Source of the DNA: Hericium rajendrae
Lineage: Eukaryota; Basidiomycota; Agaricomycetes; Russulales; Hericiaceae
Direction of reading: 5' to 3'
DNA length: 64,000 bases
Assembly: GCA_033439255.1 (NCBI GenBank)
Contig: CM065879.1
Location: forward strand, 3,354,501 to 3,418,500
A program made the translations under genes and the position numbers. Under the pieces are notes generated by a model. The model was given only the letters and a program-made list of their open reading frames with translations. It made no database searches and was not told the origin of the DNA. Positions 32,433 through 43,448 of this stretch are shown piece by piece. The stretch's first letter is position 1; every line of letters starts with the position of its first letter.

Positions 32433-34614
32433 ATGAATACTCGGTCTCGCAGCAACAAGGACAAGGTCCTTGCTCTTCCTTCCACCCCTGTTCGTAAGCC
32501 CAAGATGACCGTTCAACCTTCGGCTCCCAAGGGACTCAGCCGGACGTCATCTCTGGCTAGCTCACTAGGTTCTATGAACTTGTATGTCTTTATTTTGTGC
32601 AATTATATGATTGGGCTAATGCCATTGACAGTAGAAAGAGAGCTTTGGAAGAGCCAGTGTTCGAGTCCGATGAAGAGTACACTTATCTTTTTGGAATTTT
32701 GTTTCATACTTTTCTGACTATTTTGTGCGTAGGCCAGAGTTGCAAACTCCATTGACTACACGTTTTAAACAGATGGCTAAAGCAGATTGGTGAGTTTTTT
32801 TTATCTTTTACTGTTTAGATATGCATTAACATAAGAATAAGAGAGCCTCTCCGCTTACGCAAAACATCAGAAACGACTAACAATAATGGGACTGCTTCTG
32901 CCCCGAAGAAACAGAAGATAAATGAGAAGTACTTATATGTTTTTTCTCATACATTTGCTTTCTTGATATTGTTGTCTTTGCAGAAAAGAGCATACCTTGA
33001 TATCGGATGATGAGTACGTGATTTTATTGCATTCTTCACATGCATAGTCCAAGCTTGCTTAGCTTTATAATTGTACTTGGCAGTCCATTTTCGATTAAGG
33101 AGGTTAATCCTCAGAAGACGTATGTTGTACAGTTTTATCTGTAGAATGATTGCTGATTTGCCTACACATTATAGATCAAAGGATGTCTTTCTAGACGACG
33201 AAGCTGCTGACGCTACAGATGCAATGGTTTCTGATGACGTGCAGAAGAGCACAGATGAAAACAAAGAGAATCAAGACAACATTGACTTGGACGTGATGGA
33301 CGACAATCTGTATGTTATTGTCACATCTATCGGAATACTAAATCATTCTTCTTTCAGAATTCCAGAGGGCTGCAATGTCACCATTGCTACGTTGATTGAT
33401 CCCCTTATGACAATGTTTTACAAACAACTTCCACCTCTAAAGTACACTTGATTTTTGTTGTAAGCTTTTCAGAATGACTTACGACTCTTTTTTCTTATAG
33501 CACGTCTACTAGTCTGATTGGTGGCAGTGTAGATGTCATGACCTACGCAGTTAGTCGTCTGACAGATAATGCCTACGGTAACATTACACTCGAGTAAGTT
33601 TATTGTTCAACTCATTTCATCGTACAATATATTAATAGTGTATGTGCACAGCTATCTCCTTCAGATTATCACATTCCAGGAGAACCGATCTTTGAATTTG
33701 ATGAATCCCTCTCGTGCGGATCCAAGTGACTTTGTTGCTATGCCTTTAGGCACTGGTCATGCTATTGCATTCAAGGACGGAAATAAAAGCACAGCCTTGT
33801 GTCTCATCGTTGGATTTGTTGTAGATTCTCATCTAGCCAATGCACGGGTGCTGGAAAGCAGTACGTTCTTTATTGTTATCATCTCTTGTATGCAATATGA
33901 CTATCTTATTTTAGATGGACGTCAGATCAAAGAGCTCTATGTCTCTCCCTTGAGCATGGAATGGGAAAGGGCTTTGGCATTCTATGGCCTGGTCTTTCAG
34001 AAGTCCAAGCTAAGCATATACTGCATAGACAATGCGCTTCCTTTTTCAACTGCGATGAGTCCAGTTGCACCTTCTTCCTCCAAAAAGAAATCTCAGTCAT
34101 CTGGCAAGTTTTGCACATTATCTTTATCAACCTGAAATACTAAGTGTAACTATACATTAGGCTCCAAGGAGTTGGCCACTCCGTCTTCCAAGTCACGAGA
34201 CAAGTGGTCCAATGTTAGCCCAGCTTCTCAGGCTACAGGGACCGATGCCACATTCAAGATGGGGATCAAAGGAATGAGTAAGAGAGCCATTCCAGTGTCC
34301 TATGATGGTAAGTGCGTCTATCTTGTTGTTTTCATCAACTAACTTTGTCTTTTTGTTATACAGTTCCAGTGTGGGACTGCACTGCACTTTACAAGCGTAT
34401 TGGTGATGGAGGATCTGTTGACCGAGGAGATCCATCTCTTTTGTTCGGTAAAGCTCATACGCATTCTGAGGTCAAGGTGATTCAGGATGATTTGCATGCT
34501 GAAGATGTAGTTGCGATTATTCATACCACATCCCATTGGATGAAAGGCGATTTCTCCAACCTTAGTCTTAACATCCAGGGCGTCTACTTGCTTGCTCGCG
34601 AAAAGGAGGATTAA
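32433..34614 (+). CDS. Unrecognised spliced gene
   Basis: ATG at 32433 (MNTRSRSNKDKVLALPSTP) and stop TAA at 34612-34614. It has about ten exons with short GT-AG introns. The N-terminus is basic and Ser-rich, followed by a short acidic region (DVQKSTDENKENQDNID). The core reads GCNVTIATLIDPLMTMFYKQ, STSLIGGSVDVMTYAVSRL, DFVAMPLGTGHAIAFKDG, LCLIVGFVVDSHL, and ELYVSPLSMEWERALAFYG. A linker (SPVAPSSSKKKSQ) precedes a C-terminal segment with VPVWDCTALYKRIGDGG and EDVVAIIHTTSHWM. No stop interrupts the exons as I read them, so the gene may be functional. I cannot name the family; the Gly-rich core does not match a helicase, polymerase or transposase. It could be cellular or a passenger of a large element. 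Confidence 0.6.
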
Positions 34615-34728
34615 TATATTAGTAAAAGCGTTGGAATTCTAAAATCTTTGTTTTGACTTTTATATTAGGACTCAAATATATCTTTTTAATTATGCATCAT
34701 TACGGGTGATTGAAAAAAAAAATCAATT
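34615..34728. other. 3' flank of the unrecognised gene / possible Helitron 5' flank
   Basis: AT-rich, with a run of nine or more A near 34712. The Helitron 5' end should be in this area, but I cannot fix it. Confidence 0.3.
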
Positions 34729-34758
34729 GGATTCTATCGCTATTGAGCGATAGAATCC
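34729..34758. repeat. Perfect 13-bp stem hairpin before the Helitron ORFs
   Basis: GGATTCTATCGCT and its exact complement flank the loop ATTG. It shares the GATTC...GAATC theme with the palindrome at the 5' end of the short Helitron-like copies (ACGATTC/GAATCGT), so it may mark the Helitron 5' end. This is inference. Confidence 0.5.
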
Positions 34759-34798
34759 GATAAACGAGGTAGAGACCCTTGCTTAGACCATTGCCTTA

Positions 34799-37396
34799 GT
34801 GCTATTATTTGCTATATTTGTGGTGAGTTCTTTGATGATATATTTAGATAAGGGCCACTCCAGTTGCTACGTGCAGCTAACATTGGCCAAAGTGCCTGTA
34901 TCAAAGTGTACAAATAATTGGGCCAAGGCGCTCGCACTACAAAAAATACATGTTATGACGTGCTTAGTTTTAATATTGCTATTATGCATAACTGAAGCCA
35001 AATTGAGCAGACAAAAGTCCTTCCTTATTAGATGGATATCATCTTATAAAGATAGTATGAAAAGTAATATCTTGTTGTCAATAAATACCAAAAAGCCACA
35101 AATGTTAGGAGGTTTTGCTCCAAATATAACTTGGTCATACAATGAAATCTCTAATTTTATACAAGGAGATGTTGTATTTCATAAAAACACATCTTGGAAT
35201 TTTGTTTCTCATAGTCAAGATTTAGTACCAGTAGCTAATGATATGATTGTAACTACCATTCCAATTTCCAAACTAGCTAAACTCCCAAAACGTGCTATTA
35301 TTAATGTATATCATCAACATAAGATACAAGCAAATGATCGAAATATGTTGCAAGACTTGCAAAATAAATTAAGCAATCATAGCTGTAAGAAAAAAAGTTG
35401 TAAAGAACATTTTACATTATTTAAACTTGTTGAAAATAAGAATAATATAAAACGTAAAAGATATAAACAACATAAAAAAATTATACAGCCAAATGAACAA
35501 TTCTTTCCTCCAAAACCTCCTTCAAAAAAACTGATTGAAGATATTGTTTCTGAATATTGTAATGATATACAACCAAATATGATATTGGAGAGCTTATGTA
35601 GTGTCTGTGGTCTTTTGACTTCACTTCAACATCTGACAGATATGTCTAAACATGATTTAGACTTATCTATCCTTGAAACTGACAATACTTTCATTGCAAG
35701 ACAGGAAAGATACAACTCATCAGATATAATACAATCTTGTAAAGGACCATTACTTGATAAACACTCCAAAAGCATCTGCAATACTTGTCTTCAAGAGTTA
35801 AAAAAGAAAAAGATACCAAAACATGCTCTAATCAATGGCAATTGGATAGGTGAAATTTCAGAGCAGCTACAGGATCTCAGTTGGACAGAAAAGATGCTTA
35901 TCTCAAGGGTGTGTCACAACCGATGCATTGTGCATGTGCACAAGTCTGGCTTATACAAAATGTCTGCAAATGTAGTTTTTTTCTCCACTCCCATGCCTAA
36001 GATATATGCAAAGCTTCCACCTAGCCTTGATGAATTGGATGAAGTTATGGCATTTGTTTATATAGGTCAAACTCAGCCTACTGAAAAAGAATTTAAGCGG
36101 ACTCCTCTTTTGGTTCGGAGAAATAAAGTTGCTCATGCTTTAGAATGGCTTAAGCTTAATCATATTGATTATGCTGACTTGGATATATCTTATGAGAATC
36201 TCAATAGCTATCCTGAAGACATTCCTCCTGTAGTTGTAGAGTGCAAAATTTCAGATGATGCTATTGAGCCTGGAATGATGTCAGTATCTGATGAACCTCT
36301 TCAAGGTGTAGAGTCTGGAAAATGTCCTTTTATTGTACATGGTTTGATAGGTGGAGATTTGGACAAAAAGACTACTCAACAGCTGAGAGCAATTGCTTTA
36401 CAATATATGAGAGGCAAAAACAACAGAGCTTTAGGCATTGGACAAGCTGCAAATCCAGAGTCAATATATAACAATTCTCAGCTTTATCTTCAAATATTTC
36501 CATGGCTGTTTCCATATGGCCTAAGAGGTGTTGGCAATAGCAATGGCAGTGTAAAAATATCTGATCATGCAAGAAAAGGTGATCTATTGATGTATCATAA
36601 CAAAAGATTTCAATATGAGGCTATGTTTCCCTTGGTTTGTATCAATCATGATCAAATTAAAGAGAGTACAACAGGTGGTTACCTTTTGGCTAAAAAAGCC
36701 AATTTTTCCAATATAGCAGATAGACTCATGTCAGTAAATCCAGAAGTTTTAAGTCAACTTATAGATAGATTGGCTGATGGAGAAAGAGTACAGCCAGAGA
36801 CAGATGAGGAAAAACTTTGTTATCAAATCATCAATGATTTGGACCATGTTGCTCATCATGTGCAAGGTTCAAAGACAGGTCGTAAATATATGAGAAATGA
36901 GATCTGGTCTCTTATATCATATTTGGGTGCCCCTTCTTGGTTTATTACATTTGCACCAGCAGATCTTAAACATCCTATCTGTTTGTATTTTGCTGACAAA
37001 GACATGAGATTCTATCCAAAGCTTTATGAGAAGGATGAGCAGTTTCGTCTTATTGCTAGCAATTCTGTAGCAGGTGCCAGGTTTTTCAAACTCATGGTGG
37101 ACTTGTTTATCAAACATATATTGAGATTCAATGACAAAAGAAGAGGATTGTATGGTAAGACTGCTGGATACTATGGAACTGTAGAACAACAAGGTCGTCT
37201 AAGCCTCCATCTGCATACTATGATCTGGATTCAAGGTTGTTTGTCACCTCAGGAAATTAGAGATAGAATTTTAGATCCTACTTCAGAGTTTCAAAAGGAG
37301 ATGATTAAATATTTAGAAAGTTGTCATCAAGGAGAATTTATAGATAGTACTATGGCAAAAGTAGAAAATGACATGATACACCAAGTAAACAACTAG
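34799..37396 (+). pseudogene. Helitron Rep: N-terminal domain and HUH motif
   Basis: An 865-codon open frame opening at a GTG; the true start is unknown and the first 80 or so residues look non-coding. The middle has Cys-rich segments (SLCSVCGLLTSL, CNTCLQELKK). The Helitron-like N domain follows: QLYLQIFPWLFPYGLRGVG, RFQYEAMFPLVCINHDQIK, GAPSWFITFAPADLKHP. The metal-binding HUH motif is LHLHTMIW (His codons at 37207 and 37213). HUH enzymes nick single-stranded DNA for rolling-circle transposition. The frame ends at a TAG at 37394 soon after, while the tyrosine motif is in another frame only about 76 codons downstream. This is shorter than usual, so about 80-100 codons are probably deleted here. 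Confidence 0.85.
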
Positions 37397-37397
37397 T

Positions 37398-40300
37398 ATG
37401 CTTTTAGGAACTGCCATTAAGTCTATTGTTGCATATATTACTGACTACATTACTAAATCACCTCTGAATACACATGTCATGTTTCAAGCTATTCGTAGTG
37501 TGTTTGATAGAAACACTACTTATATTGGTGGTGATAGTTCTAGACAAGAAAAAGCAAGAAAGTTGATAGTTCAGATAGTCAACTCGTTAACTGTAAAGTT
37601 AGAAATGGGATCTCCTATGGCATGTATGTATCTCTTGTCTCATCCAGATCATTATACAAGTCACTTGTTCAAAGTTTTCTTCTGGAGTACTTATGTCAAA
37701 CAAGTTAGCCAAGACTAGAATCAAATTGATGACTTTCATGAGAATGTTCCTGACAAAGTCATAGTAAATGAAATTCAAGGAAAGTTAGTAGGTTTGTCTC
37801 CAATTCTGGATTATATGTATAGGTCAAAGGAGCTAGTAGATGTAACTTTGTATGATTGGATCTGTCGGTATGAGAAAAGATCTTTAAGTGGATTGAAAAA
37901 ATCAAAGTCACACTTGGATCAGAAATCAGATATTAATAAAAAGACAAGTACATCAAAAGATATTGTAGATGTGATCATGAAGAATATTGAGACTGATGAA
38001 CTGGAAGAAAATGAAATGAAGATAGTTGATGAAAATGATGCTTTTACTCAAGTTGAAGAAGAAAACAATTTGGATAGAGAGCCAAGTTATCAAGAAGATA
38101 ATGATGAATATATAAATATAGACAATGAAGATAATGAGAAAGAAGAAGAGGAAGAGGAAGAAGATGAGTATGATGATCCAAATGATGAGGATTACAATCC
38201 AAAAAATAATCAATACAACACAAAGAAGAGAATTGTGCCAAAAAAGCTATTTATTGAGCCACATCCTCAACTCAAGACTCATTATATACATAAACTAAAG
38301 GAAGAGAATATCAAAGTTCCAAATTTCACAGGTGGTTCTTTGCCTAGAAGAGATAAAGGCAATAGAAAAGAATATTGTCAGACTATGCTTACACTATTTA
38401 AGCCTTGGAGATCTGGTCTTGATCTCAAGAACAAAGAACAGTCATGGGATGATGCTTTTAACAAATATAAGTTTACTTCTCGACAAAAGCAGGTGATGGA
38501 TTTTTTTCAAATCAAATATGAATGCAATGATGCTAGAGATGACTTTTCTGCGCAAAGAAAACAACAAGAACAGAACAACAGTTTTGGTGATAAAATCTTT
38601 GCCACATTCCAGCATGAGCTTGATGGCCAACATGATGAAGATGAAGCAACTGCCAACTGGGGTGTAGATAGTCTGACTGAAAAGCTTCAAGAAGAATGGG
38701 ATGATATAGGCAAAAAACAACAAAAAAGACTGGCAGATATGTATGAGATGCATAAACTTATTCAAGGTACTGGATGGTTAAATCCAAGTAAAATAGAGCA
38801 GACAGAAAATGCTGTTGATGAGAATGTCATGTTATCCAAGTCTCAAAGAGAATGGAAAGCAACTCTAGCACGAGAAAAAGATATTATCTTGGCCAAAAGA
38901 GATCTTGAAGCTAGCAATGCAGAAAAGAATAATGATACTTCCTATAGAGATCCTTATAATATAAATGAAGTCAAGTTAGTGAGTAGAGCATATTTAGATT
39001 ACAATTATCATCTGAAAAATCCAGAGGATAGATTAAACATTGATGAAATAGCTAAGACATTCACACTAAATGTTGAGCAATCAAGAGCATTTAAAATTAT
39101 TGCAAATCATGCTGTGACTCCACAGTCTGAGCAGCTCAAAATGTATTTAGGGGGTATGACTGGCACTGGCAAGTCACAAGTCATCAAAGCTATGACCAGA
39201 TTTTTTGAGCAGAGACAAGAGTCTTACAAATTTCTAATCATGGCACCCACAGGAGCTGCTGCAGCTTTGATAGGAGGATCAACATATCATTCTATGTTGG
39301 CTATCAATAAATTCCAACCAGAAGGAGGCAAAGGTGTATCTACTTTAGCTGACATCCATACCAGGCTCCAACATGTTCAATATATCTTTCTAGATGAGGT
39401 GTCTATGGTAGATTGCAATAGTTTGTACAATATCAGTGCCCAAATGAGCAGTGCACTCAAAGTAGAAGATCAACCTTTTGGAGGTGTGAACATCATTCTT
39501 GCTGGTGACTTTGCTCAACTACCTCCTCCTGCTAATAGTGCCTTGTACAGTCAGGATGTAGATACCATAATTCACACCACTCATTCTCATTTAAAATAAA
39601 AGGCTTGTTTAGGAAAAGCATTATGGCATCAGTTTGTGACTGTAGTAATTTTAAGACAGAATATGCGTCAAAAAACACAGACATCTGATGATGCTAGATT
39701 TAGAAGAGCTTTAGAAAATATGAGATACAAATATTGTACAGAAGATGATATCAACCTTCTTAGATCTAGAATTACAAGACCTGGGGCCAATAGACCCAAC
39801 ATTGCAGATCCTCAATTTCGAAATGTATCTATCATTACATCATTCAACATTCAGAGAGATAAAATTAATAAAGCAGGAACAATTCGATGTGGAATGGAGT
39901 CCGGTCAAAAACTTGTACACTTTTACTCTATAGATAGATGGCATAAGGTTGATGAATCTTTGTCAAGTAAAAAGAAAAAAAATATGTATAGTGATCCTAT
40001 AAGAGCAAACAATCAAATTCACATTACCTTGCAAAGAAAACTATGGGAGTTAATTCCATCTATGACTAAACACTATGCAGGGAAACTATCTTTGTGTATA
40101 GGAATGCCTGTCATGCTCAAACATAATGAAGCAACTGAGATGTGTGTTACCAATAGAGCTGAAGGTGTGGTCGTAGGATGGAAGTGTCATACTGGTATTG
40201 ATGACAAGCTTGTATTAGACGTAGTCTTTGTGAGATTGACTTGTGCACCCAAGCCAGTCCAACTCACAGGACTGCCTCTTAATGTTGTTCCTATCTTCAG

Positions 40301-40868
40301 AGTTGAAGAGAAAATCAAATGCTTTATGCCCAATGACAAAGAAATATGGATTAGTAGATCTCAGATTCCCATCCTACCTAACTTTTCAATGACAGACTAT
40401 GCTTCTCAAGGAAGAACACGACCATTCAATGTTGTTGATATTCAAAATTGTAAGGACCAAAGAGGAGTCTATACTGCTCTCTCACGAAGCTCAAGTATTG
40501 CCGGAACAGCTATTCTTCAGCAATTTAATACTGATAAAATTAAAAGAAGACTGCCTGGATATCTAAGATCAGAATTTAGAGAGCTTGAGCTATTAGATGA
40601 AATAACTTGTCTTCAATATTACAAGAAACTTCCTGCAATCATTGATGCTCCTACTAGAGCAGCTCACATCCAGCAGTATCAAATGTGGAAAGGAGTTGAT
40701 TATGTCCCACCAAATGTGCCTGTTCCACTCAAATGGACAAAATCAGATCCTTTTGAACTTGTTCATAACACAAAGAATGCAGAATGGACAATTTTAGTCA
40801 AACAAAAGACTAATACAATTAATAAAAATAGTATAGAGGAGCCTGATAATCTTAAGAAAAGAAAGCTT
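37398..40868 (+). pseudogene. Helitron Rep tyrosine motif and Pif1-type helicase, with two stops
   Basis: One reading frame broken by TAG at 37716-37718 and TAA at 39597-39599. The first block holds the Rep motif AYITDYITK with both tyrosines (37434 and 37446). An acidic linker (about 38040-38200) follows. The helicase is SF1/Pif1-like: Walker A GGMTGTGKSQVIKAM, APTGAAAALIGGSTYHSML, IFLDEVSMVD, GGVNIILAGDFAQLPPP, then after the stop ILRQNMRQ, MTDYASQGRTRPF and VYTALSRSSS. The stops look like single-base changes of Trp (TGG) and Gln (CAA) codons. The frame runs to the foldback at 40869 and resumes in frame after it. It would unwind DNA during transposition. Confidence 0.88.
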
Positions 40869-41271
40869 CATCAGGAACCTTCAAAACTTTCTGTTTGACT
40901 TGCGAGGCATCTGACAGTATCTGTATGACCTGCAGCAGTTGCATCAGACACATCAGATACACTCTCAGACAACATCAGCTACTCTCAGCTAGCTGCAGAA
41001 TATTTGACCTCAAGATTCAAAAAAGTATCAATGCAGAATGCTCACAGACTGATCAGAACTGCTCAGATTTATGTAAATTTTAGATATTGAAAACTTTGTT
41101 GCATCTAATGATTAGAGTTGGATGACTACTATATCTGCCAATAGTTATTGACTTCAAAATATAAAATCTCTGATCAAAAATTGACCTCTAATTAGAGCCT
41201 GCAGCTGGATCAGGTCTTGCAGTTGATCAGACTCTGCAGGATCCATCAGAAAGTTTTGAAGGTTCCTGATG
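40869..41271. mobile_element. Foldback MITE 4 in the Helitron ORF
   Basis: 403 bp with CATCAGGAACCTTCAAAAC ends, TT on both sides. It is nearly identical, in the other orientation, to the element at 61741-62141. Removing it and one TT joins codon CTT (40866) to GTA (41274) in frame, so helicase and USP-like parts were one protein. The TT duplication shows that the target is not strictly TA. Confidence 0.85.
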
Positions 41272-41273
41272 TT

Positions 41274-42209
41274 GTAACATTTGAAGAGAAGCCAGATAGC
41301 TTTGATACAGCAAATAGAACAAAAGCATTAGATCAGGTTAGTAAAGAAGCTGCTGATAAAAGAAAGATAAAAAAACAAAAAACAAGTGGTACTTCAAAGG
41401 TAAAAGTTTCTTCTCCTATTGGATTGAAATGGTGTGGTCAAACTTGGAGCTGTGCATATGATACATTGTTTACCATCCTTTATCATATTTTTAGGACAAA
41501 AAAAGATCTTTGGGAAGATCACTTAGCAAATTTGAACAATTACTGTAGTACATTGAATAATGAATGGACTCACTTGGAACATTCTGACTTTGAGTTAATA
41601 AGAAAAAATGTTAGAGCTTTGCTCACACAATTTGATCCTATCAAATTTCCTAATACACAAGGAGTGGGAACTGATATCAGAGAGTTAACCTCTGTTATAC
41701 TTGCATGTCAAACAGATGTAGGATATGTAGAAGACAATTGTACATCTTGTGAGTATTCTGTGACTGAAAATGTTCATAATCTTGTATGGCATATTCCTAG
41801 CTTGTCTGCAGACTCAAATACTGCTAGTGAATTAGGAAAAATTATGAATGGAATTAGTATGAAAAAATGCCCTCAGTGCAATAGTGCACTTCATACTACT
41901 ACTGTTTTTACCAACAACAGTCCACCATTGATAGCTATAGAAGTGGACTATCATAATATAAAAATAAATCACTCATTTACCATGAAGCATCACACAAATA
42001 ATGAAAAGACATCATTCAAACTGGTGGCTATAGTGTATTTTGGAGATGTTCATTTTACTGCAAGAATTATTGACAAAGGAAAAAGGATCTGGTACTATGA
42101 TGGAGTAACTACTAGTAGACAATGTGAGTTTGAAGGTATGCTGTCAGGTTTTGATAATTTGCATTATGCAAAAGAGCGAGAAGCAAGTTTACTTATTTAT
42201 GCACCTTAA
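41274..42209 (+). pseudogene. USP-like cysteine protease domain of the Helitron protein
   Basis: The C-terminal part of the helicase frame. Seen: WCGQTWSCAYDTLFTIL, with a candidate nucleophile Cys at 41451; two zinc-type CxxC pairs (NCTSC and KCPQC); and YFGDVHFTARIID with a candidate catalytic His at 42051, followed by WYYDG. This Cys box, CxxC fingers and His box order fits ubiquitin-specific proteases (peptidase C19), which remove ubiquitin or ubiquitin-like tags. The Asn/Asp third residue is not clear. No internal stop, although the rest of the Helitron is broken. Other Helitron groups are known to carry OTU-type proteases, so a USP-type one could play a similar role. It could be a captured host gene instead, but the in-frame fusion argues for a native part. 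Confidence 0.7.
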
Positions 42210-42227
42210 TGACTAAATAAATAAATA

Positions 42228-42275
42228 AAAAGGAATCGTCTTGCCGTGCGAAGCATCGGCCCTCTCCCCCCAAGT
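42228..42275 (+). repeat. Helitron 3' terminus with hairpin
   Basis: GGAATCGTC, then GCCGTGC-GAA-GCATCGGC (stem with one bulged T), then CCTCTCCCCCCAAGT. The same terminus is at 521-564, about 14660-14707, about 45436-45482 and, reversed, at 46193 and 47568. Confidence 0.75.
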
Positions 42276-43446
42276 AGCAAATAGTCTATAATAACACTAG
42301 GTACAAATTGGTAGTACTTAATTAAAGTATGATCAGTGGAGACCTGTCAGACTTACCTTAAGGTCAAGAGCCTGGGGGACAAATCTCAAATTTCAGTTTT
42401 GATTTTTGAGGTCTAGACAATATAAGATCTGTATAGTATAACTGAGAAGCAGTTTATTAGTAAAATGTGAAACATTTGAGAACAAGAGAATTGGTAAAGA
42501 ATTGATGGACTTACCTCAAGATCAAGATTTCTGGAGGGGATAATTTGTAAGGACTGACTCAGATTGGTGTGCCACAATGTAACACTTATGCCAAAAGGGC
42601 ACAATGTCAAGCTTGGCTTGACATCTGGCACACAGTATATATACACTTTTAAGTCATGAAGGACCAATTCATAACATAATTCCAATTTTAAGTCTTGGTT
42701 TTTGAGCTCTAAACAGTCTGAGGGCTATGCATTATGTAGCATGGCTGCAAAGCAATTGATTAGTACATTCTAGGGCATTTTAGAACAAGAGAATCAGTAG
42801 AGAACTGCTAGACTTACCTCAAGGTCAACGTTTCTGAGAGAATAATCTCAATTTGGAGTCTTGATTTTCGATTTCTGGATAGTTTGAGGGCTATATAGCA
42901 TGGCTGAAAAGTGATTAATCAGTAAAGTCAAACACATTTTAAAACAAGAGAATCGGTGGAGAATTAATGGACTTACCTCAAGGTCAAGGTTTCTGAGGGG
43001 TAATCTCAATTTTGAGTCTTGATTTTCGAGTTCTGGATGGTTTGGGGGCTATATAGCATGGCTGAAAAGAAATTAATCAGTACATTCTGACACATTTGAG
43101 AACAAGTGAATTGGTGAAGAACTGCCAGACTCACCTCAAGGTCAAGATTTTGAGGGGGAGATCTCAGTTTTGAGTCTTGATTTCTGAGTTCTAGACAGAT
43201 CTGAACCTATGTAGAATGTCTGAAATGCCACTAATCAGCACATTCCAATGCATTTTAGAATGAGTGAATCGGTGGAGAACTGAAGAACTTACCTCAAGGT
43301 CAAGATCTTGAGAGAGTAATGTGAATTTCAAGTCTTGATTTCTGAGTTCTGGACAGATCTGAACCTATGTAGCATATCTGAAAAGTGATTAATAATATAT
43401 TCTGATACATTTGAGAATATGAGAATTGGTGCAGAATTCAAGGACC
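42276..43446. repeat. Satellite of about 155 bp, left part
   Basis: CTTACCTCAAGGTCAAG-like starts recur near 42352, 42510, 42822, 42970, 43130 and 43288, with ATTTGAGAACAAG-GAAT-GGTG shared between units. There is no ORF. The array continues at 45512 after the inserted elements. Confidence 0.75.
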
Positions 43447-43448
43447 TA

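Larger units (their letters stand above)
34729..42275 (+). mobile_element. Decayed autonomous Helitron with a USP-like domain
   Basis: It codes, in order, for a Helitron-like N-terminal domain with HUH endonuclease, a Pif1-type helicase and a USP-like cysteine protease. The 3' end at 42275 carries the same box (GGAATCGT), hairpin and CCCCCCAAGT as the 1.5 kb non-autonomous copies, so those copies are probably mobilised by this family. The 5' end is uncertain. The element is dead: one deletion with frameshift, two in-frame stops and a foldback insertion. Confidence 0.8.
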
